DNA of 64,000 nt from Kurthia populi (GTDB lineage Bacteria > Bacillota > Bacilli > Bacillales_A > Planococcaceae): contig NZ_JBHUOR010000141.1 in assembly GCF_042686175.1 (NCBI RefSeq), positions 16,412 to 80,411 on the forward strand, given 5' to 3'. Shown here piece after piece: positions 9,013 to 16,995 of the stretch. Every line of letters begins with the position of its first letter. Within the stretch, counting starts at the first letter, position 1. The position numbers and the translations under genes are program-made. The notes beneath the pieces were generated by a model. The model had not been told where the DNA came from. It did not search any database and saw only the letters and a program-made list of their open reading frames with translations.

Positions 9013-10056
9013 TTATAGTAAGCCGTCTTCAAGCATTGCTTCTGCAATTTGCACTGAGTTAAGTGCTGCACCTTTTAATAGATTGTCTGATACAACCCAC
9101 AGATGGAAGCCTTTATCATTATTTAAATCTTTACGAATACGACCTACAAACGTTTCACCTTTACCTTCTGCTTCAAGTGGTGTTGGGTATTCTTGGTTTG
9201 CTGGATCATCTTGTAATACAACCCCTGGTGCAGCTTTTAAGACATTTTGAATATCTGCAACTGTAACACCTGCTTGTTCTACTTCGATAAAAATTGATTC
9301 AGAGTGCCCCGCTACAACAGGAACACGTACACAAGTTGCTGCTACTGGTAGTTCAGGTGCATGCATGATTTTTTTTGTTTCATTAATCATTTTCATTTCT
9401 TCGTATGTAAAACCATTATCAGTGAAAACATCGATTTGTGGTAATACATTACGTGCGATTGGGAAGTGACGTTTATCGCCTTTAACTGGTAAAATAGTTG
9501 CTTCTACATCTTTCCCTTTTTCCCATTGTACACTTTGCTCATGCAGTTCTTCGATTGCACTCACACCAGAGCCTGATACAGCTTGATATGTCGACACAAT
9601 TAAATTATTTAAACCGTATGCTTGACGAATTGGCTCAAGTGCTACCATCATTTGAATTGTTGAACAGTTTGGATTTGCAATAATTCCTTTATGTTCTTTA
9701 ATATCTGCACGATTTACTTCTGGCACAACAAGCGGAACATCGGGGTCCATACGAAATGCACTCGTATTATCAATTACGACCGCGCCTCGTTCTGCTGCAG
9801 CATGTGCTAATGCCGTTGATACAGAACCACCTGCTGAAAATAATGCTACATCGACTCCTTCAAATGATTCTGGTGTTGCTTCTTCAAGTACATATGTTTC
9901 GCCATTGAATGATAACTCCTTGCCAGCAGAACGCTTTGATGCAAGTAACTTCAATTTACCTACTGGAAACTTTCTCTTTGAAAGTTGCTCCATCATTTTT
10001 GTTCCTACTGCTCCTGTAGCACCGACAACTGCTACTGTTAATTGTTTCGTCATCAT
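9013..10056 (-). CDS. asd: Aspartate-semialdehyde dehydrogenase
   Basis: NADPH-dependent reduction of aspartyl phosphate to aspartate semialdehyde, the branch point to lysine/DAP, threonine and methionine. The 347 residues have the N-terminal nucleotide-binding VVGATGAVGTKMM and the catalytic Cys in ANPNCSTIQM. The substrate-binding region GSGVSAIEELHEQS and the C-terminal catalytic His in VAGHSESIF are also present. GGGAGAG lies upstream of the paired ATG codons at 10056 and 10053; either could initiate. The gene begins a two-gene unit with dapA, separated from mlpA by a terminator. The dipicolinate synthase genes that precede asd in B. subtilis are not present. Confidence 0.95.
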   Translation of the reverse strand: MMTKQLTVAVVGATGAVGTKMMEQLSKRKFPVGKLKLLASKRSAGKELSFNGETYVLEEATPESFEGVDVALFSAGGSVSTALAHAAAERGAVVIDNTSAFRMDPDVPLVVPEVNRADIKEHKGIIANPNCSTIQMMVALEPIRQAYGLNNLIVSTYQAVSGSGVSAIEELHEQSVQWEKGKDVEATILPVKGDKRHFPIARNVLPQIDVFTDNGFTYEEMKMINETKKIMHAPELPVAATCVRVPVVAGHSESIFIEVEQAGVTVADIQNVLKAAPGVVLQDDPANQEYPTPLEAEGKGETFVGRIRKDLNNDKGFHLWVVSDNLLKGAALNSVQIAEAMLEDGLL

Positions 10057-10147
10057 CCATCTCTCCCTATGTTTATAAAAAACTATAATTGGCGTTATTG
10101 TATCACAATAATTCAGTATTGTGTATAATAATCCGACTATTTTGGAT

Positions 10148-10175
10148 ATTCTAGCATTTTAAAGCGTTTACATAA
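10148..10175 (-). promoter_or_regulatory. asd: Candidate promoter for asd-dapA
   Basis: On the minus strand TTATGT (complement of 10170-10175) and TAGAAT (complement of 10148-10153) are spaced by 16 bp, between the mlpA terminator and asd. It would give a leader of about 85 bases. I see no lysine riboswitch in that leader. Confidence 0.3.
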
Positions 10176-10207
10176 CGAAATATAACATGAACTGAAGTGT
10201 TCATTTA

Positions 10208-10252
10208 AACAAAAAAGAAATAAGATGCATTTGACTGCATCTCATTTCTTTA
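10208..10252 (-). terminator. Intrinsic terminator overlapping the mlpA stop
   Basis: A 16-bp stem with one wobble pair (10214-10229 with 10236-10251) has a 6-base loop. On the minus strand it is followed by TTTTTGTTT. The stem begins within the stop codon region of mlpA. It may also work in the opposite direction, where T-rich sequence follows. Confidence 0.85.
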
Positions 10253-11476
10253 TTTTTCTTTATCATTAAAAATAACGGATCTAGCATGTGGTTTCGTTAA
10301 AATACGTTCAATTACACGTTCAACACTTGCCTCTGATACCGCAGCCAATTCCGCTAAAGATTGTTCTACTGTTCGCTCTTCCCCGTATGTTAATTCATTT
10401 CGTGCATTACGGTTCATGTAATCAAAACTCGTTTCTAAGCCTAATAATAAACCACTTTCTAATTGAATTTTTGCACGTTGAATTTCTTCTAACGTTACAC
10501 CATTATTTTTAATATCCTCAATAACCGCAAGAATCGTTTCTTCCATTTGAGCAAGCTGTTTCATCGATGTACCACCATAAATCATCCATGCGCCCATATC
10601 TTCATAAGAAGAATAATATGAATAAACACTGTATGCTAATGCTTTTTCTTCACGAACTTTTTGGAATAAACGTGAAGACATCGAATCCCCAATAATATTG
10701 TTTAATACAAGTAAGCTAACGATGTCTGGATCCGAAACTGCTAGGCCTTCATACCCTAGTACAAGATGAGCTTGTTCAATCGCCATTTTTCGTTCTACTG
10801 CATCTGCATGGAAGATTGGTTTTGTATGATGTACCTGTTCACGTGCCTCATTATCAAATTGATTAAATGTTTCTATAACAAAATCAATGAGTGCATCATC
10901 AATATTACCCGCTAATGAAATAATCACTTCACTCGGTGTATAATGTTCATTCATAAATGCTTTAATTTTTTCTTTCGTAAAAGTGCGAAGTGTTTCCTCT
11001 GTCCCTAAAATGGGTGCCGCCATTTGTGAACCGGCAAACATTGTTTGCCATAAACGTTCATCTACGCTATCCTCTGGATCATCCTCACTCATTGCAATTT
11101 CTTCTAATATAACTTGGCGTTCTTTTTCAATATCTTCTTCACGAAATGCTGAATTAAAAAATAAATCAGCTAAAAGGGCAATCGTTTTTCGTGCCTCGTA
11201 ATCAAGCGATACAGCATAATAACAAGTCTGGTCCTTTGAAGTAAATGCATTTGTCTGTGCACCTAATCGGTCAAATTCCTCTGCTAGTTGTTTTGCTGTA
11301 CGTTCAGCTGTCCCTTTGAACAACATATGTTCAATAAAATGTGTTAACCCATTGTCTTCAGGTTTTTCATAGCGAGAACCCACATTCACAAAAATACCAA
11401 TCGCTACCGAGCGCATATGTGGCATTTTTTCTGTAATAATTCTTAAGCCATTAGGGCATACTTGTTTTGTTGTCAT
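10250..11476 (-). CDS. mlpA: M16-family zinc peptidase (MlpA/YmxG-like)
   Basis: A processing-protease-like zinc metallopeptidase of 408 residues (YmxG/MlpA, near mitochondrial processing peptidase beta). The inverted zinc motif HFIEHM lies near residue 46, with the third ligand in the EVILEEIAMSEDDPED region. The substrate-binding C-terminal half is present (LVLGYEGL, DSMSSRLFQKVREEKALAYSVY). No signal peptide is seen, so it is cytoplasmic. It follows pnp, as in other Bacillales. Substrates are unknown; a regulatory role on extracellular proteases was proposed for the B. subtilis gene. Confidence 0.9.
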   Translation of the reverse strand: MTTKQVCPNGLRIITEKMPHMRSVAIGIFVNVGSRYEKPEDNGLTHFIEHMLFKGTAERTAKQLAEEFDRLGAQTNAFTSKDQTCYYAVSLDYEARKTIALLADLFFNSAFREEDIEKERQVILEEIAMSEDDPEDSVDERLWQTMFAGSQMAAPILGTEETLRTFTKEKIKAFMNEHYTPSEVIISLAGNIDDALIDFVIETFNQFDNEAREQVHHTKPIFHADAVERKMAIEQAHLVLGYEGLAVSDPDIVSLLVLNNIIGDSMSSRLFQKVREEKALAYSVYSYYSSYEDMGAWMIYGGTSMKQLAQMEETILAVIEDIKNNGVTLEEIQRAKIQLESGLLLGLETSFDYMNRNARNELTYGEERTVEQSLAELAAVSEASVERVIERILTKPHARSVIFNDKEK

Positions 11477-11570
11477 ATTCGCCTGCTAATTCATTTTTTA
11501 CAATTAAATTAACAGCTTTCACCTCACTTTTAATCTCCATTTTACTCAGCCTACTATAGCACAACAACAC

Positions 11571-11602
11571 AAAAAAAGCGCAATACATGGCGTATTACAC
11601 TT
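11571..11602 (-). terminator. Intrinsic terminator after pnp
   Basis: AAGCGCAATAC (11576-11586) pairs with 11592-11602 using two G-U wobbles around a 5-base loop. Seven T residues follow on the minus strand. It lies about 15 bases past the pnp stop. Confidence 0.88.
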
Positions 11603-11617
11603 TATTTTATAAAAAGA

Positions 11618-13741
11618 CTAAATTTCTTCTACAGCTGCTTTCTCTTCTTGAATAACAACTTTGCGTGATAAGTTCACACGATGTTTCGCATCAACTTCAA
11701 TACATTTCACACGTAATTCATCACCTAATTTTAAAACATCTTCAACATTATTTGTACGTTCTTCTTGGATTTCAGAAATATGAAGCAAGCCGTCTTTACC
11801 TGGGAAAATTTCTAAGAAAGCACCGAATTTTTCAATACGTTTTACTTTCCCCATGAAATATTCGCCAACTTGTGCTTCGCGAACAATTCCTTCAATCATT
11901 TCTTGCGCTTTTTGAATCATCTCTTGATCAACAGAAGCAATGAAAATCGTACCATTTTGTTCGGTATCAATCTTAACACCCGTTTCATCAATGATTTTAT
12001 TAATTTGCTTACCCCCAGGTCCAATAACATCACGAATTTTTTCTGGTTTAATTTGCATTTTTTTGATTTTCGGAGCATGTGTTGATAACTCTTCACGAGG
12101 ACCTGATAATGTTGCAAGCATTGAATCTAAAATAATCATACGACCACGTTTTGCTTGTTCTAAAGCTTCTTCTAAAATTGCACGGTTAATGCCATCAATT
12201 TTAATATCCATTTGAAGTGCCGTTACACCTTTAGCTGTACCTGCTACTTTAAAGTCCATATCACCAAGATGATCTTCCATACCTTGAATATCTGTTAATA
12301 CCGCATAGTTGTCACCTTTTTTCACAAGACCCATTGCGATACCTGCTACAGGTGCTTTTAATGGTACACCAGCATCCATCATTGCAAGACAAGAACCACA
12401 AATTGATGCTTGTGACGTCGAGCCATTTGATTCAAGCACTTCTGATACACAACGAATTGTGTAAGGGAAATCTTTTTCATCTGGAATGACAGCAAGTAAT
12501 GCACGTTCACCTAAAGCACCATGCCCAATTTCACGACGACCTGGACCACGCATTGGACCAACTTCACCAACTGAGAATTGAGGGAAGTTGTAATGATGCA
12601 TGAAACGTTTATTCTCTTCGACACCTAAGCCATCAATTAATTGCACTTCTGATAATGAGCCTAATGTACAAACAGATAACGCTTGTGTTTGACCACGTGT
12701 AAATAAGCCTGAACCATGCGCACGAGGAAGTAAATTAACTTCTGAAGAAAGTGGACGAATTTCATCTAATTTACGACCATCAGGACGAATTTTTTCATCC
12801 GTAATTAAACGACGTACTTCATCCTTAACCATTTTATCCAATACCTGTGAAACTTGTTTTAATTGCGCTTCTGCATCTGCAACATCGCCAATTTTCTCAG
12901 TATAAGCTTCCATTACAAGTGCTTTTACTGCATTAATTGCTTCATCACGTGCATGCTTCTCATATGTTTGAATAGCAGCGATCATTTGAGGTTCATATGC
13001 ATCATTGATTTCTGCAATAAGCGTAGCATCTAACTCATGTAATTCCACAGCCATTTTTTCTTTTCCACATTCAGCTGCAATTTTTTCTTGGAAAGCGATG
13101 ACCTTTTTAATTTCTTCGTGACCGAAAAGAATTGCTTCAAGCATTGTTTCTTCAGGAACTTCTAGTGCTCCCGCTTCTACCATGTTGATTGCTTCCTTTG
13201 TACCAGCTACTGCTAAGTTAATTAACGATACGGCTTCTTGTTCTGGTGTTGGATTGACAATAAATTCGCCATCAATCAAACCAATTTGCACGCCGGCAAT
13301 TGGTCCATCAAATGGAATGTCGGATACCATAAGCGCTAAAGAAGATCCCAACATAGCAGCCATTTCAGTTGAACAATCTGGATCTGCAGACATAACCATT
13401 GAAATAACTTGTACTTCATTACGGAAGCCATCTGGGAATAATGGGCGAATTGGACGGTCAATTAAGCGTGACGTTAAGATTGCTTTTTCAGAAGCACGAC
13501 CTTCACGTTTAATAAAGCCTCCTGGAATTTTACCTGCCGCATACATCTTTTCTTCATAATTCACTGTTAATGGAAAGAAATCTGTTTGCTTTGGTTTCTT
13601 TGATGCTGTCGCATTACATAACACAGCTGTATCACCATAGCGAACCATTACTGCACCATTTGCTTGTTTTGCTAATTGACCGACTTCAATTTGAAGTGGA
13701 CGACCAGCCCATTCATAGGTATACACCTTTTTTTCGCTCAT
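11618..13741 (-). CDS. pnp: Polynucleotide phosphorylase
   Basis: Phosphorolytic 3'-5' exoribonuclease of mRNA turnover, a trimeric ring enzyme of 707 residues. Two RNase PH-like domains are present (about 1-215 and 310-545). The second holds RTRGQTQALS-type sequence (GLFTRGQTQALSVCTLG) and the catalytic DMDFKVAGT region. A KH domain (MQIKPEKIRDVIGPGGKQIN, about 555-615) and an S1 domain (YFMGKVKRIEKFGAFLE to the end) follow. The gene is flanked by terminators, so it appears to be transcribed alone, and it follows rpsO as in many bacteria. Confidence 0.97.
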   Translation of the reverse strand: MSEKKVYTYEWAGRPLQIEVGQLAKQANGAVMVRYGDTAVLCNATASKKPKQTDFFPLTVNYEEKMYAAGKIPGGFIKREGRASEKAILTSRLIDRPIRPLFPDGFRNEVQVISMVMSADPDCSTEMAAMLGSSLALMVSDIPFDGPIAGVQIGLIDGEFIVNPTPEQEAVSLINLAVAGTKEAINMVEAGALEVPEETMLEAILFGHEEIKKVIAFQEKIAAECGKEKMAVELHELDATLIAEINDAYEPQMIAAIQTYEKHARDEAINAVKALVMEAYTEKIGDVADAEAQLKQVSQVLDKMVKDEVRRLITDEKIRPDGRKLDEIRPLSSEVNLLPRAHGSGLFTRGQTQALSVCTLGSLSEVQLIDGLGVEENKRFMHHYNFPQFSVGEVGPMRGPGRREIGHGALGERALLAVIPDEKDFPYTIRCVSEVLESNGSTSQASICGSCLAMMDAGVPLKAPVAGIAMGLVKKGDNYAVLTDIQGMEDHLGDMDFKVAGTAKGVTALQMDIKIDGINRAILEEALEQAKRGRMIILDSMLATLSGPREELSTHAPKIKKMQIKPEKIRDVIGPGGKQINKIIDETGVKIDTEQNGTIFIASVDQEMIQKAQEMIEGIVREAQVGEYFMGKVKRIEKFGAFLEIFPGKDGLLHISEIQEERTNNVEDVLKLGDELRVKCIEVDAKHRVNLSRKVVIQEEKAAVEEI

Positions 13742-13851
13742 TGTAAAATGAACTCCTCTCTACGATTATCTAACACCATTTTTTATCTATGTAATAGTAT
13801 ATTTTATCAAATTCCATCATTTTTAACATCTAGGAAATGTTTGAAAACATA

Positions 13852-13880
13852 AGAAAAAGCGGGGCTAGCCCGCTTTTGTG
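13852..13880 (-). terminator. Intrinsic terminator after rpsO
   Basis: AAAAGCGGG (13855-13863) pairs with CCCGCTTTT (13869-13877) around gctag. On the minus strand it runs into TTTTTCTTATG. It sits 17 bases past the rpsO stop. Confidence 0.92.
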
Positions 13881-13894
13881 TGCTGAATTAAATT

Positions 13895-14164
13895 CTAGCG
13901 ACGTAAACCTAATTTTTGAATAGTTTCGCGGTAACGAGTTACATCGTTTTCACGAAGGTATTTTAATAGGTTACGACGACGACCTACCATTTTGAATAAA
14001 CCGCGACGAGAGTGGTGATCCTTTTTGTGTGTACGTAAGTGATCGTTTAATAAATTGATTTCTGCAGTTAGTACAGCGATTTGTACTTCTGGAGAACCAG
14101 TATCACTTTCGTGTGTGCGGAATTCCGCGATGATTTCGTTTTTACGTTCTTTTGTTAGAGCCAT
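13895..14164 (-). CDS. rpsO: 30S ribosomal protein S15
   Basis: A primary 16S rRNA-binding protein of the small-subunit platform; 89 residues, the standard length. Family residues include HESDTGSPEVQIA, LRTHKKDHHSRRGL and the C-terminal RRRNLLKYL. AGGAGG lies about eight bases before the ATG. It has its own structured leader and terminator, so it can be expressed separately from ribF upstream and pnp downstream. Confidence 0.98.
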   Translation of the reverse strand: MALTKERKNEIIAEFRTHESDTGSPEVQIAVLTAEINLLNDHLRTHKKDHHSRRGLFKMVGRRRNLLKYLRENDVTRYRETIQKLGLRR

Positions 14165-14245
14165 GCTCTACACCTCCTAAAATTATAAAAACCCCCATTT
14201 ACTGAGTTCATCGTTGGAGAATCGATTGACCAAGTAATGGTTGTC
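14165..14245 (-). promoter_or_regulatory. rpsO: Structured rpsO leader, possible S15 autoregulatory element
   Basis: On the minus strand CCATTACT (complement of 14233-14240) and AGTAAATGG (complement of 14195-14203) can pair with one bulge. GGGTTTTT and the Shine-Dalgarno follow directly. S15 represses its own mRNA through leader structures in several bacteria, including Geobacillus. Whether this fold is of that class, or simply attenuates transcription, is not settled. Confidence 0.4.
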
Positions 14246-14266
14246 CGTGATTAAATCACTTAAAGA

Positions 14267-14296
14267 AGTGTATCATATAAAGGCTTTATGTTGCAA
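14267..14296 (-). promoter_or_regulatory. rpsO: Candidate sigma-A promoter for rpsO
   Basis: TTGCAA (complement of 14291-14296) and TACACT (complement of 14267-14272) are separated by 18 bp on the minus strand. They lie between ribF and rpsO and just upstream of the structured leader. Both hexamers match four of six consensus bases. Confidence 0.4.
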
Positions 14297-14364
14297 CTAT
14301 ATTCACATCATTTGCAAGTATAGTTCTTTATTTTTAGCCATTACATTCTTATCACGCGTATGGA

Positions 14365-15315
14365 TTATTTTTGTGCCTCAAAATATTCCATACATTGTTG
14401 TTTGTCCGCTTGTAATTGTGCAATAAGCGCTTCAATACCATTAAAACGTTGTTCATCGCGCAAACGTTTATACCAATCAATCGCTACTTCTTCTCCGTAA
14501 ATATTACGATCAAAATCAAAAATATTTACTTCAATTGTTAGTAGTTTTTCATCTGGATTTTTAAATGTTGGTTTAAAACCAATATTACACATACCTTCAT
14601 ACCATTCATCTTGCACACGAATTTTCACAACATAGACGCCATTTGCCGGAATAAATGTTCCTTCAGGTACTTGAACATTTGCTGTTGGGAAACCAATTTG
14701 ACGACCTCGTTTGTCCCCATGAACGACGACACCTGGTGTTTGATATGGTCGTCCTAATAATGTTTGAACTTCTTCAATATTGCCCTCTTTTAGTAGTCCT
14801 CGAATACGTGTTGAACTCACCTTATCGTCACCATCCTCTAATTTTTCTACAACTTGTACGGAAATATCCGTACCACAAAGCTCTCTCATCACATCCATAT
14901 TACCGCAACCTCGACTACCAAACGTATAATCAAAGCCTGCAGTTACATGAACTACATTTAAATCTCTTACAAATAATTGTACGAAATCTTCTGGACTTAA
15001 TTTAGCAAAATCAGATGTAAAACGTACGACAAATAATGTATCAACACCTAATTTTTCTAAAACCTCGATTTTTTGTTGAAGCGGTGTAATGTAAAAAATA
15101 GCTTCTTTACGTCCCCCTAAAACAAGCGAAGGATGTGGATCAAAGGTCATTACCGCTAACTTTGTATTCGTTTGTTGTGCCTTTTCTTTCGCTGCATTGA
15201 TTACCTTTTGATGACCTCTATGTACGCCGTCAAAAAAGCCTAATGCGAGTGAATAAGGGCCACTCACTTCTTCTGTGTGAATGTGATGTGGATACATCAA
15301 TTGAATCACTTGCAT
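14365..15315 (-). CDS. ribF: Bifunctional riboflavin kinase / FAD synthetase
   Basis: Makes FMN from riboflavin and FAD from FMN. The 316 residues comprise an N-terminal FAD synthetase (SLALGFFDGVHRGHQ, near residue 25, and VSSTRIRGLL). A C-terminal riboflavin kinase follows (GDKRGRQIGFPTANVQVPEGT and the PTF motif GFKPTF). It lies 12 bp after truB, as in B. subtilis (ribC). No FMN riboswitch is seen upstream, consistent with its housekeeping role. No obvious terminator separates it from rpsO. Confidence 0.96.
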   Translation of the reverse strand: MQVIQLMYPHHIHTEEVSGPYSLALGFFDGVHRGHQKVINAAKEKAQQTNTKLAVMTFDPHPSLVLGGRKEAIFYITPLQQKIEVLEKLGVDTLFVVRFTSDFAKLSPEDFVQLFVRDLNVVHVTAGFDYTFGSRGCGNMDVMRELCGTDISVQVVEKLEDGDDKVSSTRIRGLLKEGNIEEVQTLLGRPYQTPGVVVHGDKRGRQIGFPTANVQVPEGTFIPANGVYVVKIRVQDEWYEGMCNIGFKPTFKNPDEKLLTIEVNIFDFDRNIYGEEVAIDWYKRLRDEQRFNGIEALIAQLQADKQQCMEYFEAQK

Positions 15316-15327
15316 TGAACGTTCCTC

Positions 15328-16239
15328 CTAATCTATGTTTGGAAACATTTTTTCAGGTTTCATTTGATCTTTTTTAGATGGATGTTTCACATATACCGCC
15401 ACGGCTTTTTGCTGTTCTACAAAGACTAGTTTATCATGTTCTACTAGCTCTGGGTGCATTGGAAGGACCATACCATTTTTCACTTGTTTTTCATTTTGTG
15501 CTGTTATTTCTTGTTGAGGAAACTCGGACAATGCTGTTTCTAACGGACGAATCACTTCATTTAAACGGTCTTCATCAGCTAATAACTGTAGTTCTGCTAA
15601 AGTTACACATTGTTCACGCGTATAGCTACCTGACATGACGCGTGTCAATTGTGCCATGTGAGCTGGGTATCCTAATAACTCGCCCATTTGAACAGCCAAT
15701 GTGCGAATATACGTACCTTTACCACAATGAATGCGTACAGGAAAAGTTACTTCATTTCCTGAATAAGACTTCTCATTATCAAGTAATTCAATACTATAAA
15801 TCATCACTTGACGGCTTGGACGCTCAACTGTTTCACCTGCACGAGCATATTCATATAGTTTACGACCATTCACTTTAACAGCTGAAAACATCGGTGGTAT
15901 TTGTGTAATCTTGCCTGTAAGCTTTTCAAATACAGCTTCTAATTCTTTACGAGAAAAATGTTTCTCATCATTATTTTCTTCAACCGTATCGCCTTCTGCA
16001 TCTTCTGTCGTCGTTGAACGTCCGATTGAAATCACTGCTTGATACACCTTACCTGCATCGGTAATATATTCTGCTAAACGTGTTGCATTACCTAAACAAA
16101 TCGGTAATACACCATCAACACCAGGGTCAAGTGTTCCTGTGTGCCCTACTTTTTTCATTCTTAAAATTTTTCTCACTTTAAATACGCAGTCATGTGACGT
16201 CATTCCGCGTTCTTTCCATAAAGGTAAAATACCGTGCAT
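15328..16239 (-). CDS. truB: tRNA pseudouridine-55 synthase
   Basis: Isomerises U55 to pseudouridine in the T-loop of tRNAs. Motifs are GMTSHDCV, KVGHTGTLDPGVDGVLP with the catalytic Asp, and YPAHMAQLTR. The C-terminal part carries a PUA-like region. Of two close ATG codons I prefer 16239, because GGAGA directly abuts the one at 16245. It is separated from rbfA by a terminator and followed closely by ribF. Confidence 0.96.
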   Translation of the reverse strand: MHGILPLWKERGMTSHDCVFKVRKILRMKKVGHTGTLDPGVDGVLPICLGNATRLAEYITDAGKVYQAVISIGRSTTTEDAEGDTVEENNDEKHFSRKELEAVFEKLTGKITQIPPMFSAVKVNGRKLYEYARAGETVERPSRQVMIYSIELLDNEKSYSGNEVTFPVRIHCGKGTYIRTLAVQMGELLGYPAHMAQLTRVMSGSYTREQCVTLAELQLLADEDRLNEVIRPLETALSEFPQQEITAQNEKQVKNGMVLPMHPELVEHDKLVFVEQQKAVAVYVKHPSKKDQMKPEKMFPNID

Positions 16240-16297
16240 GTTCATTCTCCTTTGTTGCTATTCATTCTTTAAGAATAGCTTTTTGCGTGTATGATTT

Positions 16298-16337
16298 CAA
16301 TAAAAAAGACTGAGGAGCCGAAGCTTCTCAGTCTTTT
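16298..16337 (-). terminator. Intrinsic terminator between rbfA and truB
   Basis: AAAAGACTGAG (16304-16314) pairs with CTCAGTCTTTT (16327-16337). The 12-base loop can fold further through GAAGC/GCTTC. On the minus strand TTTTTTATTG follows. It would end, or partly end, the rimP-rbfA unit. Confidence 0.92.
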
Positions 16338-16341
16338 AATG

Positions 16342-16698
16342 TTAATAATCTTTTTCAGATTCATGTAGTTGACGCAGTAATTGGTCAATTTTATTACCAT
16401 ATTCAGTTGAAGCATCAAATTCAAATGTTAATTCTGGTGTGATGCGTAAACGAATACGCTTTGCGATTTCTGAACGAATGAAGCCTTTTGCTTTTTCAAG
16501 CCCTTTTAATGTAGCTTCTTTCTCACGTTCGTTGCCTAGGCTTGTAATATAAACCGTAGCTTGTTGCAAATCACCTGTTACTTCAACATCTGTGACTGTA
16601 ATAAAGCCTACACGAGGATCTTTTAATTTTCGACCGATAATGTCGCCTAGCTCTTTTTTCATTTGCTCAGCAACTCGGTTTGAACGTACTTGTGACAT
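16342..16698 (-). CDS. rbfA: Ribosome-binding factor A
   Basis: A KH-like 30S assembly factor needed for 16S rRNA 5'-end maturation; 118 residues. Typical sequence includes RVAEQMKKELGDII, DPRVGFITVTDVEVTGDL and the acidic C-terminus LTFEFDASTEYGNKID. AGAGGTGA precedes the ATG. It is 18 bp from ylxP in the nusA-infB operon. Confidence 0.97.
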   Translation of the reverse strand: MSQVRSNRVAEQMKKELGDIIGRKLKDPRVGFITVTDVEVTGDLQQATVYITSLGNEREKEATLKGLEKAKGFIRSEIAKRIRLRITPELTFEFDASTEYGNKIDQLLRQLHESEKDY

Positions 16699-16716
16699 AC
16701 AAGTCTCACCTCTTTG

Positions 16717-16995
16717 CTATAGATACTCGATGTTGATATTCGTACATTCCCACTCGGGGTTTGTCTCTAAAAATGCAATGGCGCGGTCTAGTTCTCGCTT
16801 CGCGGCAACTGTATCTGATGCAACTGCTACAAGCGCAACAACCGTTCTTTGCCATACATTCTGATAATTAATTTCTGCTATAGAAACATTGAAGCGTTGT
16901 TTTGCACGCATTATCATACCTTGTAAAACAGCTCTTTTTTCCTTTAGCGAATGCACCGTTGGAATAAAAAATTCACATTCGGCGTAAACAATCAT
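16717..16995 (-). CDS. ylxP: DUF503-family protein YlxP
   Basis: A 92-residue protein of the YlxP/DUF503 family (ferredoxin-like fold), conserved between infB and rbfA in Firmicutes. Features are HSLKEKRAVLQGMIMRAKQRFNVSIAE and VALVAVASDT. Its function is not firmly established; its constant position points to ribosome or translation-related work. The ATG overlaps the infB stop codon (TAATG), so translation is probably coupled. Confidence 0.93.
   Translation of the reverse strand: MIVYAECEFFIPTVHSLKEKRAVLQGMIMRAKQRFNVSIAEINYQNVWQRTVVALVAVASDTVAAKRELDRAIAFLETNPEWECTNINIEYL

Noticed and set aside
10057..10200. Lysine riboswitch before asd-dapA
   Set aside because: The 144-bp AT-rich gap lacks the conserved L-box segments and any terminator downstream of a promoter.
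14165..15330. FMN riboswitch near ribF
   Set aside because: No conserved FMN aptamer boxes are visible; ribF is packed 12 bp behind truB and is a housekeeping gene.
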